Shown: positions 34,983 to 42,527 of the stretch, piece after piece | Layout: each line of letters starts with the position of its first letter | Numbering within the stretch: the stretch's first letter is position 1 | From: Magnetospirillum moscoviense | GTDB taxonomy: Bacteria > Pseudomonadota > Alphaproteobacteria > Rhodospirillales > Magnetospirillaceae | Direction of reading: 5' to 3' | DNA: 64,000 bases | Assembly (NCBI RefSeq): GCF_001650635.1 | Contig: NZ_LWQU01000104.1 | Coordinates: forward strand, 152,154 to 216,153 | Notes under the pieces: model-generated | What the model saw: the letters and a program-made list of their open reading frames with translations, nothing else | Databases searched by the model: none | Told to the model about the DNA's origin: nothing | Position numbers and translations under genes: made by a program

Positions 34983-35974
34983 CCGATGGTCTCGATCAGG
35001 CGGGCGATGATGTGACCGACGCTGATGCCGTCGGCGCGGGCGGCGAAGCCCACCGCCATGCGATGGCGCAGCACCGGCGGGGCCAGGGCGACGACGTCGT
35101 CGACCGACGGCGACGGCCGGCCGTCCAACAGGGCGCGGGCGCGGGCGGCCAGCATCAGCGCTTGGGCGGCACGCGGGCCGGGACCCCAGGCGACGTGGCG
35201 GCGCACTTCATCCAGGGCCGAGGTCTCGGGCCGGCCGGCGCGGACCAGGGCCAGGATCGCCTCGACCACGCTTTCGCCGACCGGCAGGCGGCGCACCAGA
35301 TCCTGCGCCTCCACCAGTTCGGCGGCGGTCAGGACCGCCTGCGGCGGCGCCTCGGCCGGGCCGGTGGTGGCGATCAGCATGTGGCGCTCGGCCGCAAGGT
35401 CGGGATAGCCGACATCGATCTGCAGCAGGAAACGATCCAGTTGCGCCTCGGGCAGCGGATAGGTGCCTTCCTGCTCCAGCGGGTTCTGGGTGGCGACGAC
35501 GTGGAACGGCTTGGGCAAATCGTGGTAATGGCCGGCCACCGAGACGCGGCCTTCCTGCATCGCCTGCAGCAGCGCCGATTGGGCGCGCGGGCTGGCGCGG
35601 TTGATCTCGTCGGCCATCAGAAGCTGGCAGAACACCGGCCCCTTCAGGAAGCGGAAGGCCCGCGCCCCGCCGGCCGCCTGCTCCAGCACTTCCGAGCCCA
35701 GGATGTCGGCCGGCATCAGATCGGGGGTGAACTGCACCCGCTTGTCGGTCAATCCCAGGGTGATCCCCAACGTCTGCACCAGCCGGGTCTTGGCCAGGCC
35801 GGGCACGCCGATCAACAGGGCGTGACCCCCCGCCAGCAGCGTGATAAGTGTCTCGTCGATGACTCGATCCTGGCCGAAGATGACGCGGCCGATCGCCGCG
35901 CGGGCCTCGGCCATGCGGGCGGCGGTGGTTTCGAGCGCTTTGACGGTTTCGTCCGGGGCGGAGATGATGGTCAA
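34979..35974 (-). CDS. MoxR-family AAA+ ATPase
   Basis: 331 aa. Walker A reads GVPGLAKT, Walker B LMADEINRA, with sensor and arginine positions in VVATQNPLEQEGTYPLPEAQ and LDRFLLQIDVGYP. It is the ATPase of the operon, expected to work with the DUF58 and BatA-type proteins. The assigned start is a TTG at 35974; a later ATG near 35914 is possible. The DUF1285 gene begins 14 nt away in the other direction, so the two promoters must overlap coding sequence, or the true starts are further in. Confidence 0.93.
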   Translation of the reverse strand: MTIISAPDETVKALETTAARMAEARAAIGRVIFGQDRVIDETLITLLAGGHALLIGVPGLAKTRLVQTLGITLGLTDKRVQFTPDLMPADILGSEVLEQAAGGARAFRFLKGPVFCQLLMADEINRASPRAQSALLQAMQEGRVSVAGHYHDLPKPFHVVATQNPLEQEGTYPLPEAQLDRFLLQIDVGYPDLAAERHMLIATTGPAEAPPQAVLTAAELVEAQDLVRRLPVGESVVEAILALVRAGRPETSALDEVRRHVAWGPGPRAAQALMLAARARALLDGRPSPSVDDVVALAPPVLRHRMAVGFAARADGISVGHIIARLIETIG

Positions 35975-35987
35975 GAAGGCAAACCTC

Positions 35988-36497
35988 GTGGGGCGACCGG
36001 TGGACCCGGGTGATTGCGGCGATCTGGGGATTCATATCGACCGAACCGGGCGTTGGTTTTACCACGGCTCTTCGATCGATCGCAAAGAGATGGTCTGCCT
36101 GTTCGCCCAGATGATGAGCCGTGACGCCGATGGCCGCTATTGGCTGATCAGCCCGGGCGAGAAGGGCACCATCACCGTCGAGGACGTTCCCTTCCTGGCG
36201 GTCGAGCTGTTCACCGGCGGCTCGGGCCGCGAACAGGTGGTCAGCTTTCGCACCAATGTCGATGATCTGGTGACGGTCGATCAGGACCATCCGATCTACT
36301 TCGCCGATTGCCCCCAGACCGGGGAAGTGGTTCCCTATGTGACGGTGCGCGATGGTCTGGACGCGCGTCTGACCCGGCCGGTCTATTACGAACTGGTGGC
36401 GCTGGGCTTCGAGGAACGGTTCGACGACGAAGAATTGTACGGATTATGGAGCAGCGGGACGTTCTTTCCCCTGGGGCGGCTGACCGACCCCGACTGA
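35988..36497 (+). CDS. DUF1285 domain protein
   Basis: 169 aa from a GTG at 35988, chosen because AAGAAGG lies 8 nt upstream; ATGs at 35964/35967 are in frame but have no such site and overlap moxR. The family pattern is GDCGDLGIHIDRTGRWFYHG, SSIDRKEMVCLF and YWLISPGEKGTITVEDVPF. The fold is known but the function is not; in alphaproteobacteria the gene is regularly placed before the NUDIX and CCA-transferase genes. Its end overlaps the NUDIX start by 52 nt. Confidence 0.85.
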   Translation: MGRPVDPGDCGDLGIHIDRTGRWFYHGSSIDRKEMVCLFAQMMSRDADGRYWLISPGEKGTITVEDVPFLAVELFTGGSGREQVVSFRTNVDDLVTVDQDHPIYFADCPQTGEVVPYVTVRDGLDARLTRPVYYELVALGFEERFDDEELYGLWSSGTFFPLGRLTDPD

Positions 36498-37123
36498 CCC
36501 TGGCAGACATCCGCCAGCGGCTGGGGCGCGGCCGTAATCCGGCTGCGCGGGGCGACGTTCATCTCGAACGCCAGATCGACGGCCCCGATGCTCCGGGCCG
36601 GGCCGCGCTGATGGATGGAAGCGAACCCACCCCCGCCGCCGTGCTGGTGCCGCTGGTCGAGCATCCCGAAGGCTTCACCGTCTTGTTGACCCAGCGCACC
36701 GAGCATCTGGCCCACCATCCCGGCCAGATCAGCTTTCCCGGCGGCCGGCTGGAACCGGCCGACCAGGGCGATTCCGTCACCTGCGCGCTGCGTGAAACCG
36801 AGGAAGAGATCGGCCTGCCGGCGTCACGCGTCACCATCCTGGGTCGGCTGGACGATTACGTCACCGGCACCGGCTTCATCATCACGCCCGTCGTCGGCGT
36901 GATCACGCCGCCGGTGGTGACCAATGCCGACCCGTTCGAGGTCGCCGAGGTGTTCGAGGTGCCGCTGCACTTCCTGCTCGATCCCGAAAACCACAAGCTG
37001 CACCGCCGCATCGTCGAGGGCCGCCACCGCCCGTTCTGGTCGATGACCTGGGAACAGCGGATGATCTGGGGCGCCACCGCCGGCATGCTGGTCAATTTGT
37101 CCGACGTCCTGGGGCAGCCGTGA
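36446..37123 (+). CDS. NUDIX hydrolase, CoA pyrophosphatase (NudL) type
   Basis: 225 aa from the ATG at 36446, inside the end of the DUF1285 gene. The Nudix box reads GGRLEPADQGDSVTCALRET then EEEIGL, and the upstream VLLTQRTEHLAHHPGQISFP matches the UPF0035/NudL subgroup that hydrolyses CoA and its derivatives to 3',5'-ADP and phosphopantetheine. An N-terminal ~50 residues (LTLADIRQRLGRGRNP) precede the domain. The stop overlaps the CCA-transferase start (GTGA). CoA specificity is inferred from the subgroup pattern. Confidence 0.88.
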   Translation: MEQRDVLSPGAADRPRLTLADIRQRLGRGRNPAARGDVHLERQIDGPDAPGRAALMDGSEPTPAAVLVPLVEHPEGFTVLLTQRTEHLAHHPGQISFPGGRLEPADQGDSVTCALRETEEEIGLPASRVTILGRLDDYVTGTGFIITPVVGVITPPVVTNADPFEVAEVFEVPLHFLLDPENHKLHRRIVEGRHRPFWSMTWEQRMIWGATAGMLVNLSDVLGQP

Positions 37124-38412
37124 TCGCCACCCGTTCATCCTCGGAGCCGGTGGGGCAATTGTCGCCGCAGGACTGGCTGGACGCCCCCGAGACCCAGGCG
37201 GTGCTGGACGCCCTGACCGCCGACGGGTCCGAGGTCCGCTTCGTCGGCGGCTGCGTGCGCGACGCCGTGCTCAAGCGCCCGATCAAGGATATCGACATCG
37301 CCACCCACGACCCGCCGCAGGTGGTGATGGCGCTGCTGGACGATGCCGGCATCCATTGCATCCCCACCGGCATCGACCATGGCACGGTGACGGCGGTGAT
37401 CGGCAAGGCCCATTACGAGATCACCACGCTACGCGAGGATGTCGAGACCTTCGGCCGCCACGCCCGGGTCGCCTTCACCGACGACTGGACCGCCGACGCC
37501 GCCCGGCGCGACTTCACCATGAACGCCATGTTCGCCGACCGTCAGGGCCGGGTCTACGACCCGTTCGACGGGCTGTCCGACCTGGGCGCCGGCCGGGTGG
37601 TGTTCGTCGGCAACCCGCAAAGGCGGCTGGAAGAGGACGTGCTGCGGCTGCTGCGCTTCTTCCGCTTCCACGCCCATTACGGCCGGCCGCCGATGAACGA
37701 GTCGGCGCTGGCCGCCTGCCGCCGCATGGCGCACCGTTTGGTCGAACTGTCGGGCGAGCGGGTGGCCGGCGAGTTCGTGCGGCTGATGCAGGCACCCGAT
37801 CCGGCGGCGGTGATGCTGGTGATGCACGGCCTGGGCATCCTGGCCCATGTTCTGCCCGAGGCCGCGGCCTTCGGCCGGCTGCGGGTGCTGTGCTGGCTTG
37901 AGACCCGGGCGATGGTTCGCCCCGGATTGGGAATCGATTGGTTGCGCCGGTTGGGGGCGGTGCTCGATACCGACGTCGCCGGTGCGCGGACGGTGGGCGA
38001 GCGGCTGAAGATGTCGGCGGTGCAGACCGCCCGGCTGGTGTCGATCGCCGCACCCAAGGTCCGGCTTGATCCGGGGATGGATGGGCCGGCGATCCGGCGC
38101 GCCCTTCGAATGGTCGGCGCCGACACCTTCCGCGATCTGCTGCTGGTCGCCTGGGCCGAGGCCCGCGCCATCGACGGAAGGGCCAACTCGACCGAAAGCG
38201 CCCGGTGGATCACCCTTTTGGATGAATGCGACGCGTGGCAGCCGGTGGAATTGCCGGTCAGGGGCGCCGACTGCCTGGAATTGGGCGTCCCCAAGGGGCC
38301 GCGCATCGGCCAGGTGCTGGCCCTGGTCGATCAGTGGTGGGAAGAGCGCGATTACCGGCCCGGCCGCGACGCGTGCCTGGCCCGCCTGCGCGAGCTGGTG
38401 GGACAGGGGTGA
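37120..38412 (+). CDS. cca: CCA tRNA nucleotidyltransferase (class II)
   Basis: 430 aa, GTG start overlapping the NUDIX stop. The polymerase-beta-like head has RFVGGCVRDAVLKRPIKDID and IDIATHD with the catalytic Asp pair, and the class II motif ARRDFTMNAMFAD; the neck has EEDVLRLLRFFRFHAHYG. It adds or repairs the 3' CCA of tRNAs. Both tRNA genes seen in this window encode CCA already, so here it would mainly repair. No HD domain is evident at the C-terminus. Confidence 0.95.
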   Translation: MIATRSSSEPVGQLSPQDWLDAPETQAVLDALTADGSEVRFVGGCVRDAVLKRPIKDIDIATHDPPQVVMALLDDAGIHCIPTGIDHGTVTAVIGKAHYEITTLREDVETFGRHARVAFTDDWTADAARRDFTMNAMFADRQGRVYDPFDGLSDLGAGRVVFVGNPQRRLEEDVLRLLRFFRFHAHYGRPPMNESALAACRRMAHRLVELSGERVAGEFVRLMQAPDPAAVMLVMHGLGILAHVLPEAAAFGRLRVLCWLETRAMVRPGLGIDWLRRLGAVLDTDVAGARTVGERLKMSAVQTARLVSIAAPKVRLDPGMDGPAIRRALRMVGADTFRDLLLVAWAEARAIDGRANSTESARWITLLDECDAWQPVELPVRGADCLELGVPKGPRIGQVLALVDQWWEERDYRPGRDACLARLRELVGQG

Positions 38413-38993
38413 GCGCGGTGCTGGCCTATGCGCTGGCCTGGGGGGCGTTCGGCCTGATCCATTCCCTGCTGGCGCGTGCGGCCGTGAAGGATTGGTTGCG
38501 GCCGCTGTTCGGGCGGGGCTATCGCCTGGCCTACAACCTGTTCGCCGGTCTGTGTTTCGCAGCTGTCGCCTGGGTCGGCGCCGTCACCCTGGGCGACTGG
38601 CCGGTGTTCGATCTGCCCGCGCTGGCGCGGGTGGGCCTGGCTGTGCTGCATCTGGCCGGCTGGGCGGTGATGATCTGGGCGGCACGCCATACCGACCTGG
38701 GCCGCCTGGGCGGCCTGGCGCAACTGCGGGGTCGGGATGAGGACGAGCCCTTGACCGAGGCCGGGCCCTATCGCTTCAGTCGCCACCCGCTCTATCTGGG
38801 CGGTCACCTGATCCTGTGGGGGCTGGCGCTGTCGCCGCTGGGTCTGGCCACCGCCATTTTCGGCAGCACCTATCTGCTGGTTGGGGCCTTGTTCGAAGAA
38901 CGCGATCTCAGAGCCCGCTTTGGCCAGCCCTATGCCGATTATTGCCGGCGGGTGCCGTTCTTGTTGCCCCGGATCGCCCCTTTCGACCGCTGA
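38409..38993 (+). CDS. ICMT/NnrU-like integral membrane methyltransferase
   Basis: 194 aa, GTG start overlapping the previous stop. Four or five membrane helices are visible (VLAYALAWGAFGLIHSLLAR; LAYNLFAGLCFAAVAW; GLAVLHLAGWAVMIWAA). The C-terminal third has the isoprenylcysteine/phospholipid methyltransferase pattern PYRFSRHPLYLGGHLILWG then FEERDLRARFGQPYADYCRR and VPFLLPR. Relatives methylate isoprenylcysteine, phosphatidylethanolamine or methanethiol (MddA), or are named NnrU. The substrate cannot be chosen from sequence alone. Confidence 0.8.
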   Translation: MSAVLAYALAWGAFGLIHSLLARAAVKDWLRPLFGRGYRLAYNLFAGLCFAAVAWVGAVTLGDWPVFDLPALARVGLAVLHLAGWAVMIWAARHTDLGRLGGLAQLRGRDEDEPLTEAGPYRFSRHPLYLGGHLILWGLALSPLGLATAIFGSTYLLVGALFEERDLRARFGQPYADYCRRVPFLLPRIAPFDR

Positions 38994-39019
38994 TCAGCCG
39001 CCGTTGAGGCGGCGGCCAA

Positions 39020-39076
39020 GGGGCCGGAGGCCCCGCCCGGCGAGGGGCTTACGACGGTCAAATTCATTGACCGTCG
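39020..39076. terminator. Two hairpins between convergent genes
   Basis: GGGGCC/GGCCCC (39020-39034, loop GGA) and a perfect 10-bp stem CGACGGTCAA/TTGACCGTCG with loop ATTCA (39052-39076). No T-run follows, so it is a transcription-stop or mRNA-end stabiliser candidate serving both converging genes. Confidence 0.5.
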
Positions 39077-39079
39077 GTA

Positions 39080-39955
39080 TCAACTGACCTCCACCACATC
39101 GACGGCGACGTGGACCTGGTGTTCGCCGCCGCCCAGCACGACGCCGCGCACCGGGCTGACATCATCGTAATCGCGGCCCCAGGCGACGGTGACGTGGTCC
39201 TGGCCGGCGACCATGTTGTTGGTGGGGTCGACGTCCAGCCAGCCCCAGCCGGGCTGATAGACCGACAGCCAGGCGTGCGAGGCGTCGGTGCCGATCATCT
39301 TTTCCTTGCCGGCAGGCGCGATGGTGCGGATATAGCCGCTGACATAGCGGGCCGCCAGCCCCATGGCCCGCAGGCAGCCGATGCCGACATGGGCGAAATC
39401 CTGGCACACGCCGCGCCGTTCGGCGAACACCGCCGCCAGCGGCGTGCCGACGGTGGTGGCGTGGGAATCGAAGGCGAAATCGGCGTGGATGCGGGCCACC
39501 AGCTCCATCACCGCCTCGGCCAGGTTGCGACCGGGGCGGAAGCTTGGCGCGGCATACTCCGCCGCCTCCGCCAGGATCGGCACCTGCGGCGAGGCGAAGA
39601 CGTAATCCATCACCGAACCGTCCAGGTTCGAACATTGCCACGAATCGAAGCGCACGCTGTCCCAGGCCGGCACAGCAAAGCGCGACAGGGGCGGCTGGTC
39701 GCTGGTTTCGACCACGAACGAGGATTCGATCACCAAGGTCGAATGCGAGCTCTGGATGGTGAAGAAGGTCACCGGATTGCCGAAATAATCGGCGCCGTCG
39801 GCATGCAGCACCGCCGGCTCGGGACGGATCGACACCGCCGCCTCGCTGATCTTCTGGCCGGCGACGACGCGCGGGCGCAGATGGGCGGCATGGTGCGACA
39901 ATTGCACCGGCTCGGCATATTTGTAGGTGGTGGTGTGGCGGACCTTGTACTTCAC
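39080..39955 (-). CDS. Transglutaminase-like cysteine peptidase family protein
   Basis: 291 aa from a GTG at 39955 that overlaps the upstream stop (GTGA). The N-terminal beta domain MKYKVRHTTTYKYAEPVQLS is the bacterial transglutaminase-like N region. The catalytic triad is visible: Cys in RRGVCQDFAH, His in GTDASHAWLSVYQPG and Asp in GWLDVDPTNN. No signal peptide is seen, so it is probably cytoplasmic. It belongs to the reverse arm of the ATP-grasp/alpha-E cluster and may hydrolyse or form an isopeptide bond in the product made by the ligases; that role is predicted, not shown. Confidence 0.9.
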   Translation of the reverse strand: MKYKVRHTTTYKYAEPVQLSHHAAHLRPRVVAGQKISEAAVSIRPEPAVLHADGADYFGNPVTFFTIQSSHSTLVIESSFVVETSDQPPLSRFAVPAWDSVRFDSWQCSNLDGSVMDYVFASPQVPILAEAAEYAAPSFRPGRNLAEAVMELVARIHADFAFDSHATTVGTPLAAVFAERRGVCQDFAHVGIGCLRAMGLAARYVSGYIRTIAPAGKEKMIGTDASHAWLSVYQPGWGWLDVDPTNNMVAGQDHVTVAWGRDYDDVSPVRGVVLGGGEHQVHVAVDVVEVS

Positions 39956-42414
39956 GGCAGCACCTCCAGCCGGGTGACCGGCAGCCGCCATTGGGCATGG
40001 GTGAAGTAGGTCCGAGTCACCTGTTCCGACAATTCCCACAGGCGCGAGCGCAGGAAATCCAGCAGCCGTTCGGCGTCGTGATAGCCGGCGTCGCGCTCGA
40101 AGCGGGACAGGACGGCGACGTCGGTGGTGCGCACCGTGCCCAGAAGGATGGTCATCAGCTTCTGCGCCGGCGTGTAGAAGCCGGTATCGTCGCCGATGGC
40201 GGCCAGGCGGTCGGTGTGGGCGGCCATGGTGACCACCTGGAAGGCCAGCGAACGCGGGTTGCTTTCGTCGCACAAAAGCAGGTCCAGCACGCCCGCCAGC
40301 CGGGGCGAGGCCAGATAGCGCGAGCGATAGGTCATCACGCTGTCCCACAATTCCAGCAGCAGCTCCAGCGGGACGGCATCCTCGCTTTCGGCGTCGGTCA
40401 GGGCGCCGGACAGGGTATCGACCATGGCGATGGCGCGCTCGAGGCGGCGGCCGGCATCCAGGAACAGCCATTGCGGCCCGCGGGTCATGTTCTCCATGGC
40501 CAGGCCGTTGATGGCCTGGATCACCATCAGCACCGAATTCAGCCGGCCGATGACGTCTTCGTCCAGGCTTTCGTGGCTTAAGGCCCCGACCTCTTCCCTC
40601 AGGCGCTGGACGGCGCGCCAGGTGTCGGCCGACAGGCGGTCGCGCAGGTTGGTGACCACCCGGATCATGCGATCGACGGCGTTGGCCAGGCCGGGCTTGG
40701 CCCCGTCGAGATGATAGCCCAGCAGCACGCCGGGCAGGGTCTCGGCGGCGGTGCGCAACGAATTGGTCGGCAGGTGCAGGCCCAGCAGGCCCATCATCAC
40801 CAAGGTCTCGCGCGCCTGCTTGGCATCGTCCTGGGCCAGCGCCTCTTCCATGTGCGACAGCGTCGCGCGCAACAGCCGGGTGGTGGATTCGCAGCGTTCG
40901 AGATAGCGGCCCAGCCAGAACATGTTGTCGGCCACCCGCGACGGCAGGTCGCGGTTGTCGCGGGTCAGCCGCACCTCGGGGGCGCGGACCCGGCCACCCG
41001 CCGCCGTGCCGTCGCGCGGGCCGGTGCTGCTGATCCACACGTCCTTGCTGCCGCCTCCGCCGGTCTGCAGCCGGGTGGTCATCAGGTCGCGTTCGGCCGA
41101 CAAGCGGGCCAGGCCACCGGGCAGCACCTGCCAGCCCTTGTCGGTGTTGGTGGCGAACACCCGGATCACGCAATGCTGCGATTCCAGGAACCCGCCGGTC
41201 CAGACCGGCACCGTCGAGGTGCCGCCGATCTCCTGGGCCACCCAGTCCCACGGCCGGCTGGTGATGGCCGCCTTCAGGCGGGCCGCTTCCGGGGCGGTCA
41301 GGCCAGCGCCGACCAGCGACTTGTCGCGGGCGACGAAGGCCGGCCGCACGATCAGGCGTTCCAGATTGTCGATGACGTGGCGGCAGGCGTCGGGCTCGCC
41401 GCACCACCAGGTCGGCACCGAGCCCAGGATCAGCGGCTGGCCCAGCAAGGTCTGCGACAGGGCCGGCATGAAGCCCATCAGCGAGGCGCCGTCCAACAGG
41501 CCGGTGCCGATGGCGTTGGCCACCGCGACGTTGCCGACGCGGGCCGATTGCAGAAGGCCGGCCACGCCCAGTGTCGAATCGCCCCGAAGTTCCAGCGGGT
41601 CGCACCACGAGCCGCCGGTCCGGCGCAGGATCACATCGACCCGCTGCAGGCCGGTCAGGGCCTTGAGGTAGACATGGTTGTCGCGCACGGTCAAATCCTC
41701 GCCCTGGACCAGGGTGACGCCCAGTTGGCGGGCCAGGAAGGCGTGCTCGAAATAGGTGGAATTGTAGGGGCCGGGCGTCAGCAGCACGATGCGCGGATCG
41801 TCGGTGTGGCGCGGCGACAAGGATGGCAGCGAGCGGTAAAGCGCGTCGAAATAGGGCCCCAGCCGTTCGACCTGATGCGAGCGGTGCAGTTCGGGCAGCA
41901 CGCGGCTGACGATGGCGCGGTTTTCCAGGGCATAGCCGGCGCCCGACGGATTCTCGGTGCGGTCGCCGACCACCCGCCAGCGTCCGTCATGGCCGCGCGC
42001 CAGATCGGCGGCATAGGTGTGCAGGCGTTTGCCCCCGGCCGGAATCCAGCCGTGGCAGGGGCGCAGGAAATCGGGATTGGCGTGCAACAATGCCGACGGC
42101 ACCAGCCCACGCGCCACCAGGCTGCGCGGGCCGTACAGGTCGTCCAGGATGGTTTCCAGCAGGCCGGCCCGCTGAACCACCCCCTGGGTGATGGTGTCCC
42201 ATTCCTCGCGCGACAGGATGACCGGCAACGGGTCCAACTGCCACGGCCGGTCCAGCCCGGCCGGGTCGCCATAGACGTTGTAGGTGACGCCGTTGTCGCG
42301 CAGGAGACGCTGACCCAGATCCCACCGCCTGCGCATCTCGGCCGGGTCGAACCGCATCAGGGAATCGATGAAGGGCTGCCAATGCGGGCGCACTGACCCG
42401 TTCGCCGCGATCAC
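39952..42414 (-). CDS. Circularly permuted ATP-grasp protein fused to alpha-E domain
   Basis: 820 aa counted from the first canonical start (GTG 42414). Residues ~1-480 are the circularly permuted ATP-grasp (type 2) domain: NVYGDPAGLDRPWQLDPLPV, LTPGPYNSTYFEHAFLARQL, GVAGLLQSARVGNVAVANAI. Residues ~500-815 are the alpha-E helical domain (RVADNMFWLGRYLERCESTT, MENMTRGPQWLFLDAGRRLE). Where the stand-alone paralogue at 46035 has VVKPVGESGGYG, this one has LIVRPAF, so the lysine/glycine loop is not preserved. The frame continues 29 codons upstream with protein-like sequence and a well-spaced SD before an ATT (42501), so the real start may be there. Predicted peptide/amide ligase; product unknown. 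Confidence 0.88.
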   Translation of the reverse strand: MIAANGSVRPHWQPFIDSLMRFDPAEMRRRWDLGQRLLRDNGVTYNVYGDPAGLDRPWQLDPLPVILSREEWDTITQGVVQRAGLLETILDDLYGPRSLVARGLVPSALLHANPDFLRPCHGWIPAGGKRLHTYAADLARGHDGRWRVVGDRTENPSGAGYALENRAIVSRVLPELHRSHQVERLGPYFDALYRSLPSLSPRHTDDPRIVLLTPGPYNSTYFEHAFLARQLGVTLVQGEDLTVRDNHVYLKALTGLQRVDVILRRTGGSWCDPLELRGDSTLGVAGLLQSARVGNVAVANAIGTGLLDGASLMGFMPALSQTLLGQPLILGSVPTWWCGEPDACRHVIDNLERLIVRPAFVARDKSLVGAGLTAPEAARLKAAITSRPWDWVAQEIGGTSTVPVWTGGFLESQHCVIRVFATNTDKGWQVLPGGLARLSAERDLMTTRLQTGGGGSKDVWISSTGPRDGTAAGGRVRAPEVRLTRDNRDLPSRVADNMFWLGRYLERCESTTRLLRATLSHMEEALAQDDAKQARETLVMMGLLGLHLPTNSLRTAAETLPGVLLGYHLDGAKPGLANAVDRMIRVVTNLRDRLSADTWRAVQRLREEVGALSHESLDEDVIGRLNSVLMVIQAINGLAMENMTRGPQWLFLDAGRRLERAIAMVDTLSGALTDAESEDAVPLELLLELWDSVMTYRSRYLASPRLAGVLDLLLCDESNPRSLAFQVVTMAAHTDRLAAIGDDTGFYTPAQKLMTILLGTVRTTDVAVLSRFERDAGYHDAERLLDFLRSRLWELSEQVTRTYFTHAQWRLPVTRLEVLP

Positions 42415-42527
42415 CTCGTCATAGGTGCCGGCTTGCGGACGATACAGGCTTTGGAAATCAACGACCGGGGCGCCCCAGCTGTTCCTGATACGGCGTGGAA
42501 TGTTCGTTTCCCCCGTGGGTGTTTTTT

